From Kitasatospora sp. MAA4 (lineage in GTDB: Bacteria > Actinomycetota > Actinomycetes > Streptomycetales > Streptomycetaceae): DNA of 64,000 bases. This document shows, in pieces, positions 9,850 to 16,686 of this stretch. The notes beneath the pieces are model-generated. The model worked only from the letters and a program-made list of their open reading frames with translations, made no database searches and was not told where the DNA came from. The position numbers and the translations under genes are program-made. The stretch lies in assembly GCF_029893355.1 (NCBI RefSeq), contig NZ_JARZAI010000003.1, forward strand, positions 357,520-421,519. Reading direction: 5' to 3'. Position 1 is the first letter of the stretch, and every line of letters begins with the position of its first letter.

Positions 9850-10767
9850 GTGATCGACCGACAGGACGGGCCGGGCCCGCAGGACTTGGACACTTCGGCG
9901 CGCACTGCCGCTTTCGCCGAGCACCGGCGGATGCTCTTCGGCATCGCCTACCGGATGCTCGGCAGCGTCGCCGACGCCGAGGACCTGGTGCAGGACACCT
10001 GGATCAGCTGGAGCCAGGCCACCGCGCAGGTCGCCAATCCGGGCGGCTACTTGGCCCGTACCGTCACCAACCTCTCGCTGAACCGGCTGCGTTCGGCCGC
10101 CGTCCAGCGCGAGTCGTACGTCGGGCCGTGGCTGCCCGAGCCGCTGGTGGCCGCCCCGGACGCGTCGGTCGACGCGGAGCTGGCCGAATCGGTGTCGCTG
10201 GCGATGCTGGTGGTGCTGGAGAGCCTCTCGCCGCTGGAGCGCGCGGTCTTCGTGCTGAAGGAGGTCTTCGCCTTCTCGTACAAGGAGATCGCCGAGGCCC
10301 TGGACCGCAGCGAGGCCGCCGTCCGGCAGGTCGGCAGCCGGGCGCGCGCGCATGTCCAGGCGCGCGACACCCGCTACGACGCGTCGGCCCAGACCCGGCG
10401 GAAGGTCACCGACGAGTTCCTGGCCGCCTGCCTGGGCGGCGACCTGAACCGGATGCTGGAACTGCTCGCCCCCGACGTCACCGCCTGGACCGACGGCGGC
10501 GGCAAGGTCCGCGCTGCGCTGCGCCCGGTCCACGGCGCGGACAACGTCGCCCGCTTCATCCTCGGCGTCATGGCCCGCTCGATCCCCGACTTCGGCGTGC
10601 AGGCGGTGTCGGTCAACGGCCGCCCCGGCCTCCTGGTGACCAGCGCCGGCCAGGCCGACACGGTCGCCTGCTTCGAGGTCGCGGACGGCCGGGTGGCGGC
10701 GATCCACCTCGTGCGCAACCCGGACAAGCTCACGCATGTGGACGCCGGGCGGCTCGGGCTCGGCTAG
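9850..10767 (+). CDS. ECF41-type sigma factor with SnoaL-like tail (SigJ-like)
   Basis: 305 aa with GTG start. Sigma region 2 spans about residues 25-90 (HRRMLFGIAYRMLGSVADAEDLVQDTW). Region 4 spans about 115-170 (LSPLERAVFVLKEVFAFSYKEIAEAL). A C-terminal NTF2/SnoaL-like domain from about 185 carries the ECF41 signatures DGGGK and NPDKL. In ECF41 sigmas this tail replaces an anti-sigma factor and regulates activity in cis. The usual partner, a carboxymuconolactone decarboxylase/oxidoreductase/epimerase (COE) gene, is not adjacent here. It is divergent from lemA across a 169-base AT-richer gap. Confidence 0.93.
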   Translation: MIDRQDGPGPQDLDTSARTAAFAEHRRMLFGIAYRMLGSVADAEDLVQDTWISWSQATAQVANPGGYLARTVTNLSLNRLRSAAVQRESYVGPWLPEPLVAAPDASVDAELAESVSLAMLVVLESLSPLERAVFVLKEVFAFSYKEIAEALDRSEAAVRQVGSRARAHVQARDTRYDASAQTRRKVTDEFLAACLGGDLNRMLELLAPDVTAWTDGGGKVRAALRPVHGADNVARFILGVMARSIPDFGVQAVSVNGRPGLLVTSAGQADTVACFEVADGRVAAIHLVRNPDKLTHVDAGRLGLG

Positions 10768-10948
10768 CGGGTGCCTCATTGATCGGTCCTCTCGGCGCCG
10801 ATCTGTAAGAAATACTTGCTAGATTGCGCAACCGAGCAACCGTTGGCTGCTCTTCGGACGTCCAGCTACCAGAACGAGCTGCCCCGGGCACCCGCCCGGG
10901 CCGGCCGAGACCGCTGGGAGTACCGGCCGACCGGACGAAGGTGAGCAG

Positions 10949-11437
10949 ATGGCAGACCAGCGGGTGGTCATACCCGACGAGGGTACGCAACGGCGGCGGC
11001 GCGGGCGCGCGCCGCAGCCGGCGGGAGGGCGTTCCGGCTCGCGGTCGCGCGGGGGCCGTGGCGGCCGTGGCGGCACTGTCGCCCTGCTGCTGCTCGGGCT
11101 GCCGCTGCTGGGAGCGTTCGTGGACGAGGCGATCGCCCCCGGACTGGGTGTGGTGTTCGCCATCTGTGCCGTCCTCGGCCCGGTCGCCGCTGCGGCGCTG
11201 AGCAGCCGGGCCGGGTGGTGGTGGGTGCTGACGGCGCCCGGCCCGGTGGTGCTGGCCTCGACGGCCGTCGCCGAACTGTTCGGGAACTCCGCCAAGTACC
11301 AGGGATCCAAGGCCCTGGCCACCGGCGCCGCGGGCTGGGCCATCAACGGGTTCCCGGTGATGCTCGCGGCCGTGGGTGCTGCCCTGGTCGTCGTCCTGGT
11401 CCGGATCGCACGAGACAGGAGGAACCGCCGTGGGTGA
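10949..11437 (+). CDS. Small membrane protein (DUF6542-like)
   Basis: 162 aa. A basic Arg/Gly-rich N-terminus (residues 10-42) is followed by four hydrophobic helices with short loops and a basic tail (RIARDRRNRRG). GAAGGTGAG sits 6-12 bases before the ATG. It resembles the DUF6542 proteins of streptomycetes in size and layout; this family call is from memory of the pattern and no function is known. Its stop lies inside the start of the LCP gene (8-base overlap), so it is probably made with, and may assist, that wall enzyme. Confidence 0.65.
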   Translation: MADQRVVIPDEGTQRRRRGRAPQPAGGRSGSRSRGGRGGRGGTVALLLLGLPLLGAFVDEAIAPGLGVVFAICAVLGPVAAAALSSRAGWWWVLTAPGPVVLASTAVAELFGNSAKYQGSKALATGAAGWAINGFPVMLAAVGAALVVVLVRIARDRRNRRG

Positions 11438-13016
11438 GCGTGTGGGTAAGAGCGTCGGTAAGCGCGTCGGTAAGCGCAAGGGCGGGCGCCGTACCTCGCC
11501 GCTGGTCGTCGCCGGGCGCACCATCGCCGTCGGGGTCTCGCTGGCCGTGATCGGCACCAGCGGCGTCACCTGGTACACGTACAAGTCGCTGACCACCGGC
11601 CTGACCACGTCCAACGCGCTGGCCCAGGTCCAGAAGGGCGCGCCGCCGCACCTGGACAACTCGGTCAACCTGCTGCTGATCGGCCTGGACAGCCGCAAGG
11701 ACATGAACGGCAACGACCTGCCGCCGCAGTTCGTCCAGGACGATCTGCAGGCCGGCGGCAGCAGCGACATCGGCGGCTACAACACCAACACCCTGATCGT
11801 GCTGCACATACCCGCCAACGGTGGCAAGGTCACCGCGCTGTCCATCCCGCGCGACGACTACGTCCAGACGTCCGGCGCTGACGGGAAGATGCACAAGATC
11901 AAGGAGGCGTACGGCATCGCCAAGGCCTCCGCCGAGAGCAAACTCGCGGGGAAGGGCCTGTCCAAGGCCCAACTGGAGCAGCAGAGTCGCGACGTGGGGC
12001 GTGCTGCGACGCTGGCGACCGTGCAGAACTTCCTCGGCATCCCGATCGACCACTTCGCCGAGGTGAACCTGCTCGGCTTCTACGACATCGCGCAGGCCGT
12101 CGGCCCGGTCCAGGTCTGCCTGAACCACGCCACCAGCGACCCGAACGAGACCGGCCAGGGCTCCGGCTTCAAGGGCGCCGCCGGCATCAACACCCTCAAC
12201 GCCACCCAGTCGCTTGCCTTCGTCCGCCAGCGCCACAACCTGCCGAACGGCGACCTCGACCGCACCCACCGCCAGCAGGCCTTCATCTCCTCGGTCGAGT
12301 ACAAGCTCAAGAACGAGGGCATCTTCAACGACCTCGGCAAGATGCAGGACCTGTTCAACGTGGTGAAGAAGGACGTGGTGATCGACAGCCAGCTGAACAT
12401 CCTGGACTTCGCCCAGCAGGCCACCAACCTCACCGGCGGGAACGTGGAGTTCAACACGCTGCCGATCTCGGGCTTCAAGACCATCGGCGGCGAGGACGTC
12501 AACACGGTCGACCCGGCGCTGATCAAGCGGGAGGTCCAGCAACTCTTCGGCCACGACCCGGCACCGGCACCGGCCGATCCCTCCTCCTCCTCTCCCTCCG
12601 CCTCCTCGCCTTCCGTCCCCTCGTCTTCTTCCTCCTCCTCCGAAACCGTCGACGTCTACAACGGCTCGTCGGTCACCGGAGCAGCCGCCGACGAGTCCAA
12701 GTCGCTGGTGGCCATGGGCTACAAGGCCGGCCGAATCGACAAGGCCACCACCCACCCGAAGTCGACCGCTGTCACCTACGGCACCGGCGCCAAGGACGGC
12801 GCCCAGGCCATCGCCGCCAAGTACGGCACCACCGCCGAGGCATCCTCCCAAGTCCCCGCCGGCCACATCGAGATCACCCTCGGCACCACCTACACCACCC
12901 CGGCCGGAACCGCCCCCGCCCCGGCCGCCGCCGCTTCCAGCACCGCCGACCCGTCCGCCGCCCTCCCGATGCAGGGCCCGCCGGTCAAGATGGGCGGCAT
13001 CCCCTGCGTCAACTGA
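11430..13016 (+). CDS. LytR-CpsA-Psr (LCP) family glycopolymer transferase
   Basis: 528 aa. GTG 11430 is set by AGGAGG at 11417-11422. A basic cytosolic N-terminus and one TM helix (about 30-55) precede the LCP domain at about 75-330: NLLLIGLDSR, NTNTLIVLHI, LSIPRDDYV, FVRQRHNLPNGDLDRTHRQQAFI, which include the Arg/Asp residues that hold polyprenyl-pyrophosphate. A Ser/Pro linker (SSSSPSASSPS) leads to a LytR_C domain (about 405-490, VDVYNGSSVTGAA...). Such enzymes attach teichoic acids or other glycopolymers to peptidoglycan outside the membrane. It is coupled to the upstream DUF6542-like gene. Confidence 0.93.
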   Translation: MGERVGKSVGKRVGKRKGGRRTSPLVVAGRTIAVGVSLAVIGTSGVTWYTYKSLTTGLTTSNALAQVQKGAPPHLDNSVNLLLIGLDSRKDMNGNDLPPQFVQDDLQAGGSSDIGGYNTNTLIVLHIPANGGKVTALSIPRDDYVQTSGADGKMHKIKEAYGIAKASAESKLAGKGLSKAQLEQQSRDVGRAATLATVQNFLGIPIDHFAEVNLLGFYDIAQAVGPVQVCLNHATSDPNETGQGSGFKGAAGINTLNATQSLAFVRQRHNLPNGDLDRTHRQQAFISSVEYKLKNEGIFNDLGKMQDLFNVVKKDVVIDSQLNILDFAQQATNLTGGNVEFNTLPISGFKTIGGEDVNTVDPALIKREVQQLFGHDPAPAPADPSSSSPSASSPSVPSSSSSSSETVDVYNGSSVTGAAADESKSLVAMGYKAGRIDKATTHPKSTAVTYGTGAKDGAQAIAAKYGTTAEASSQVPAGHIEITLGTTYTTPAGTAPAPAAAASSTADPSAALPMQGPPVKMGGIPCVN

Positions 13017-13084
13017 CCCCAGGGACAACCTGATTGCTCCGGGTGTCCCCACCGTGTGGGACGCCCAGAGCGGCCAGTCCTGGC

Positions 13085-13396
13085 TCAGGACGTGGTGTCG
13101 AGTGGGCGGAGGAAGCGGCGCTCGTAGCGCTTGATGCAGCCGGTGCGGCGGGCGAGTTCGAATGCTTCCTGGCACTCGGGGTCGGTGGCGCTGTCCGTGC
13201 GGTACTGCTCGTACGTGGCGAAGCTGGGGAAGGAGAAGAGGGCGTACGCGATATCGCTGTCACCCTCGCTCGGGAGGAAGTATCCGTGGTGCGTCCCGCC
13301 GAAACGGTTGACGAGGCCGACCCAGCGGCGGCCGTACTCCTCGAAGTCGTCGAGCTTGTCGGCGTCGATCTCGTACTTCAGATGAATGGTGATCAT
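13085..13396 (-). CDS. NIPSNAP family small protein
   Basis: 103 aa, a ferredoxin-like alpha/beta barrel of the NIPSNAP family: starts MITIHLKYEID, then FEEYGRRWVGLVNRFGGTHHGYFLPSEGDSD and FPSFATYEQYRTDSATDPE, matching the usual LEEFxxYG...GGxxxGxxLP...F-D-YExYR pattern. ATG 13396 gives the full family length; an upstream in-frame extension is not protein-like. Function is unknown in bacteria. It stands alone, leftward, after the LCP gene. Confidence 0.85.
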   Translation of the reverse strand: MITIHLKYEIDADKLDDFEEYGRRWVGLVNRFGGTHHGYFLPSEGDSDIAYALFSFPSFATYEQYRTDSATDPECQEAFELARRTGCIKRYERRFLRPLDTTS

Positions 13397-13511
13397 GCCG
13401 ACATGATCCCGGAAGATCGATCGGTGCCGCCAACAATTCTGCAGAGTCGGCCTGCTCGACTTCTCAGTGAGTTCCTCGACGGTGGCGCGGTGCCGGAGTA
13501 TGTCTGTCTGC

Positions 13512-14072
13512 TCAGTCCAAGGCCATGGCGTATACGCCATCGCTGAGATGACTGAAGCCCCGCCGGGCCCATGCCTTCCGCAGCGCGGCGACGGCTTCGT
13601 CATCTGGGCGGCGCACCTCGGGATCATCGGATGCGTAGCTGCATGGCTCGTCCGGGCCGTGCGTGTGGATCGGGGCCGGGTAGCAGACGGCGACCGTCTT
13701 CGGGACTGCCAGCCTGCGCAGTGCAGTGACCGCCAGGAACATCCCGATGCCCGTCCCGCGCCACTTGTCGGCCACCTCTACGGACTCCAGCAGCAGCAAC
13801 AGTGCCGGATCCATCTCGCGAACGGCAGGAGCGAGCTCACCGTTCTCGGTGAAGACGACACACGGGATGCGATCGAGGAGGCCAGGGTCCGTGTCGAGCG
13901 CGCGATAGGGGTTCGGGCTGACACCGGGGACGACTCGGGTGATCACGGCGGTGCCTACCTGCTCAGTGGGCAGGTAGAAGGTGACCGTCCACCGGTCAGC
14001 TTTCCGTGCCCAGTTCACATCGGCGTAATGCCGAGTCTCGTACGAGATGGCGAACTTGTCAGCGCTGGTCAT
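13512..14072 (-). CDS. GNAT-like acetyltransferase
   Basis: 186 aa. Start ATG 14072 has GGGAGAG eight bases upstream. The second half has an acetyl-CoA-binding-like segment VADKWRGTGIGMFLAVTALRRLA (R-G-x-G-I-G), preceded by a strand-rich region, as in GNAT motif A. The first part (SYETRHYADVNWARKADRWTVTFYLP) has no recognised domain, and the C-terminus ends with FSHLSDGVYAMALD, typical of the last GNAT strand. The substrate is unknown. It lies downstream of a small-gene chain on the same strand, separated from it by a strong hairpin. Confidence 0.65.
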   Translation of the reverse strand: MTSADKFAISYETRHYADVNWARKADRWTVTFYLPTEQVGTAVITRVVPGVSPNPYRALDTDPGLLDRIPCVVFTENGELAPAVREMDPALLLLLESVEVADKWRGTGIGMFLAVTALRRLAVPKTVAVCYPAPIHTHGPDEPCSYASDDPEVRRPDDEAVAALRKAWARRGFSHLSDGVYAMALD

Positions 14073-14091
14073 CAGCTCTCCCTGGCAGCGG

Positions 14092-14126
14092 GGTAGGCCC
14101 CCCGCAACGTACACGAGGGGCCTACC
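14092..14126 (-). terminator. Hairpin after the small-ORF chain
   Basis: GGTAGGCCCC (14092-14101) pairs perfectly with GGGGCCTACC (14117-14126) across a 15-base loop. The stem can extend outward over CAGCGG/CCGCTG with a two-base bulge. It lies between the 34-aa ORF and the GNAT-like gene, so it probably ends or attenuates that transcript. Confidence 0.65.
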
Positions 14127-14134
14127 GCTGGGGG

Positions 14135-14239
14135 CTACTTGGACGGCGGGGCGGGCGGCGTGGGCTCCGGCGCGGGGTCGCCTCGGTGCTTCGGCGGGGC
14201 CTTGTGGTCGCCCTTGTGCTTCATCTCAGTGCTGGTCAC
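14135..14239 (-). CDS. 34-aa His/Lys/Pro-rich peptide
   Basis: Short gene with a near-ideal ribosome site: AGGAGG (minus strand) 5-6 bases before GTG 14239. The product is basic then Pro-rich (TSTEMKHKGDHKAPPKHR, then GDPAPEPTPPAPPSK), with no Cys, no signal peptide and no hydrophobic segment. It is the last of three tightly packed small genes following the XRE/DUF5753 regulator, and is closed by a 10-bp hairpin. The strong RBS and placement argue that it is translated. Function unknown; a regulatory or antitoxin-like micro-protein is possible but unproven. Confidence 0.55.
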   Translation of the reverse strand: MTSTEMKHKGDHKAPPKHRGDPAPEPTPPAPPSK

Positions 14240-14250
14240 AGGTCCTCCTA

Positions 14251-14304
14251 CTACTCGGCGGGCTGGTCCTCGCTGGGGGCAGGCTGCTCGATCGGCACGT
14301 TCAC
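14251..14304 (-). CDS. 17-aa acidic micro-ORF, coupled
   Basis: GTG overlaps the preceding stop (GTGA at 14301-14304); the product is VNVPIEQPAPSEDQPAE, acidic and Pro-rich. Its own stop sits right before the AGGAGG of the 34-aa gene, so its translation could open or block that ribosome site. It may be a real micropeptide or simply a coupling device. Length is too small for homology inference. Confidence 0.35.
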   Translation of the reverse strand: MNVPIEQPAPSEDQPAE

Positions 14305-14480
14305 GAGACCGCCCGCCGACAGAACTGCGACTCGCGGTGCTCGTCGCGTCGGATTCGGATGTCCAGCTGCGCCGATCGGTCGAACTTCCCTGCCGCCACG
14401 CTGGCTTGAGCGTCGAACTCAGCGCACCGGGTGCAATCCTGCGTCGTCTCGGATTTCCTCATGGGTTTGACTACGGGCAT
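14301..14480 (-). CDS. 59-aa CxxC small protein near XRE regulator
   Basis: Start ATG 14480 with GGGAGC upstream; a longer GTG/ATG start at 14498 is possible. The core reads DCTRCAEFDAQASVAAGKFD then RSAQLDIRIRRDEHRE. This matches a pattern I recall from many short Streptomyces proteins beside regulators: a CxxC knuckle, an amphipathic helix, D-x-S-A-x-x-D, then R-R-x-x-H. Possibly zinc-binding. It lies 93 bases downstream of the XRE/DUF5753 gene on the same strand and heads the chain of coupled small ORFs. Function unknown. Confidence 0.6.
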   Translation of the reverse strand: MPVVKPMRKSETTQDCTRCAEFDAQASVAAGKFDRSAQLDIRIRRDEHRESQFCRRAVS

Positions 14481-14573
14481 CACATGCTCCCATCGCACTG
14501 GGTTTCCTCGATGAAGACCAGGCTAGGGTTGATTTGTGGCACCAGACAGAGCTATTCCTGTAATTGACTAGGA

Positions 14574-15407
14574 TCATGTGCGATAGCCGCTGGACCAGCC
14601 ATCCAGCCGGTCGCGGGCCTCCTGCCCAAAGGCGGCGCCCTGCTCAAACAAAGAGAAGATATCAAGATGCTGCCGCACATCCCGAGGATCTTGGAAGACC
14701 ATGCGGCCGGTGAACATCTCGGCAGTCACCAGCCTCTCGTCGTAGACAGTGAAGGTATTCATGGGCCCTCGCGACAAGGGGGTGCCATTCATGATTACCC
14801 CGAGCCGGATGTTCTGGCGGCGAGACAAAAAATCCAGCCGGTCAATCTGCGCTGCCATGACGGCCGGCGGAACGAGAGCCCACCTAATGGCCTGCTCGGT
14901 CAGAAGAAAGGTGAACTGCTTGCTGCTGTCGGAGAGGATCGCCTGACGCTCAATCTTCCGCGCTGCCGTCTTGCCTGGATCTCCTGGCGTGTGAGCCAGG
15001 CTGGCCGTCACGTACTCCGGAGTGGCCAGGAGCCCGGTAATCATCGACGGCAGGAAGTAGCGGAGCCGACTTGCGCCCGCTTCAAGTGCTGCCAGTTCAG
15101 CCTGGCGCTTCTCTGTCCCACGGCGCCACGACGAACGCTTATCCTGCCACTCGGTGGAGGCGAGCCTGGCGAGAGTCAGTACCTCCTGAATCTCATCCGA
15201 GCTCGCCTTGAGCGCGCGGAGGATACATTCAACGTCCGTAAGGCTCGGCTCGATCCTTCCGGTTTCTATCTTGGAAACCTTGCTCTGCGACATATTGCAC
15301 AACCGGGCCAGCCTTACGCCAGTAAGGCCAGCCCGGTCGCGCATGTTTTTGAGACTCTTTGCTAGGTCCTGCTTCGAGGTGGCTAGCTGGTCAGGATTCA
15401 GTGTCAC
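14574..15407 (-). CDS. XRE-family regulator with DUF5753 domain
   Basis: 277 aa. An N-terminal Xre/Cro helix-turn-helix (about residues 12-70; LTGVRLARLCNMSQSKVSKIETGRIEPS) is followed by the DUF5753 ligand/partner domain (about 90-270; FLPSMITGLLATPEYV, RQAILSDSSKQFTFLLTEQAI, VYDERLVTAEMFTGRMVFQDP). It belongs to the WhiJ/Scr1-like group expanded in streptomycetes, whose members usually act with a small neighbour (DUF397, DUF6879 or similar). The GTG overlaps the stop of an upstream 108-aa gene by GTGA. Base composition here is visibly less GC-rich than in neighbouring core genes, suggesting acquisition. Confidence 0.9.
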   Translation of the reverse strand: MTLNPDQLATSKQDLAKSLKNMRDRAGLTGVRLARLCNMSQSKVSKIETGRIEPSLTDVECILRALKASSDEIQEVLTLARLASTEWQDKRSSWRRGTEKRQAELAALEAGASRLRYFLPSMITGLLATPEYVTASLAHTPGDPGKTAARKIERQAILSDSSKQFTFLLTEQAIRWALVPPAVMAAQIDRLDFLSRRQNIRLGVIMNGTPLSRGPMNTFTVYDERLVTAEMFTGRMVFQDPRDVRQHLDIFSLFEQGAAFGQEARDRLDGWSSGYRT

Positions 15408-15730
15408 CCGTGTTCTTTCAAGTACTGGGCAAACGGCACAGCATGAGCAAGGCTGATCTGGCGCAACTCCACGTACTCGGTCATTTCGGGATCCTCAACA
15501 AGCTCTGGCGGGTAAGTCCCGGCTTCGCAGCCACAGTTGACTCCCTTCAAAGCCGGGCGTCTCCCAGCTTCCCGCCGACGGTACGGGTACCCGCGACGGC
15601 CGTCTATGCCGCAACGCGGATATTCCCGTTCTGGCATAGCCGAGCCGTGCTGGCGCGGGCGCGGCACCTGACGAGGCGTCAATGCAACGGGGTGACAGCT
15701 TGCGAATATGGTCTCAAGCGTGCTCACCAT
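15404..15730 (-). CDS. 108-aa protein coupled to XRE/DUF5753 gene
   Basis: Leftward ORF whose stop overlaps the XRE start (GTGA). It is rich in Arg/Pro with three Cys (CGIDGRRGYPYRR, then VNCGCEAGTYPPELVEDPE) and an amphipathic C-terminus (MTEYVELRQISLAHAVPFAQYLKEHG). The NCGC and C-G motifs might bind metal. No known family is recognised. Coupling implies it is co-made with the regulator and may be its partner. ATG 15730 and GTG 15727 are equally possible starts. Confidence 0.6.
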   Translation of the reverse strand: MVSTLETIFASCHPVALTPRQVPRPRQHGSAMPEREYPRCGIDGRRGYPYRRREAGRRPALKGVNCGCEAGTYPPELVEDPEMTEYVELRQISLAHAVPFAQYLKEHG

Positions 15731-15809
15731 CCTGTCGTATGTAGGAGACTGCTGGCACGTGGTTCAGGTTGGGAGCCCAGGTAGGGCCCCTTTTGATGAG
15801 AGGTGTCAC

Positions 15810-16130
15810 GTGCCTAGCGTTGTCAAGATCAACGTGCTGACTGTTCCTGCTGAGCAGCGGGAGGTGCTGGAGACGCGGTTCGCTTCGCGGGCTGGGGCGG
15901 TGGAGGGGTCGGACGGGTTCGAGTGGTTCGAGCTGCTGCGGCCGGTGGAGGGGACGGACCAGTACCTCGTGTACACGCGGTGGGCGTCGGAGGAAGCGTT
16001 CCAGGCGTGGATGTCGGGGCCGATGCAGGCGGCGCACCGACCGAGTGGGGATGCCCAGGCGCGGCCGGCGGCTTCGGGGTCGACGTTGTGGTCGTTCGAG
16101 GTGGTGCAGTCCACGGGTCCGAAGGGCTGA
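15810..16130 (+). CDS. ABM-fold (heme/antibiotic) monooxygenase-like protein
   Basis: 106 aa with GTG start; AGAGGTG lies just upstream. Dimeric alpha/beta ABM fold pattern: VVKINVLTVPAEQREVLETRF, GFEWFELLRPVEGTDQYLVYTRW, EEAFQAWMSGPMQAAH. The order and the terminal His in an MxxxH context resemble heme-degrading MhuD/IsdG-like and antibiotic biosynthesis monooxygenases; the precise substrate cannot be assigned. It is followed 110 bases later by a SnoaL-fold gene on the same strand, possibly co-transcribed. Confidence 0.82.
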   Translation: MPSVVKINVLTVPAEQREVLETRFASRAGAVEGSDGFEWFELLRPVEGTDQYLVYTRWASEEAFQAWMSGPMQAAHRPSGDAQARPAASGSTLWSFEVVQSTGPKG

Positions 16131-16240
16131 GGCACGCGGGGTTATCCGGCCGGCGGGGGTGGTCCTCGTCGGCCGGGTTGCGCGGTGACGGGGTGGTGAA
16201 AGGGTGGTGGAAAGGAGTCCAGGAAGGGTGGCGAGGTGCC

Positions 16241-16636
16241 ATGGCTGAGCATCCGCATGCTGCACTGATCCGCAGGGGTTACGAGGCGTTTTCACGGGGT
16301 GACATGGAGACCCTCAGGGGGATGATGACGAGCGACTGCACGCACCATGTCCCCGGCAGTCACCCGCTCTCCGGTGACCACAAGGGCGTGGACGCGGTTC
16401 TCGGTCACTACGGGCGGCTCGCGCTGGAGACGAACGGGACGTTCCGGGTCGAGCTGCGGCACGTGTTCGTCGACGGCCGGGGTCATGTGATGTCGGTGCA
16501 CGGCTTCACGGCTGAGCGGGGTGGCAAGAAGATCGACGCGGCGGGCGGGATCGTGTTCCGCATCGTCGGGGACAAGATCACCGATCTTGACGAGTGCGTG
16601 GAGGATCTGGCGGTGTCGGACGACTTCTGGGCCTGA
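16241..16636 (+). CDS. SnoaL/NTF2-like protein
   Basis: 131 aa, cone-shaped NTF2 fold: IRRGYEAFSRGDMETLRGMMTSD, THHVPGSHPLSGDHKGVDAVLGHY, then long strands (FRVELRHVFVDGRGHVMSVHGF) and DLDECVEDLAVSDDFWA. It is of the SnoaL_2 type (YxAFxxGDxExLxxLLxxDxxWHxPG). Members include polyketide cyclases, hydrolases and orphan stress proteins; active residues are not diagnostic here. ATG 16241 follows GAGGTG. Confidence 0.85.
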   Translation: MAEHPHAALIRRGYEAFSRGDMETLRGMMTSDCTHHVPGSHPLSGDHKGVDAVLGHYGRLALETNGTFRVELRHVFVDGRGHVMSVHGFTAERGGKKIDAAGGIVFRIVGDKITDLDECVEDLAVSDDFWA

Positions 16637-16637
16637 A

Positions 16638-16677
16638 CTCCGGGTCCGCAAGAACAAGTGGTCTCAGGGACCCGGAG
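16638..16677. terminator. Convergent terminator hairpin
   Basis: CTCCGGGTCC (16638-16647) pairs perfectly with GGACCCGGAG (16668-16677) over a 20-base loop. It lies exactly between the convergent SnoaL-like and collagen-like genes, so it can serve both strands. Confidence 0.7.
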
Positions 16678-16686
16678 TCGGATGGG

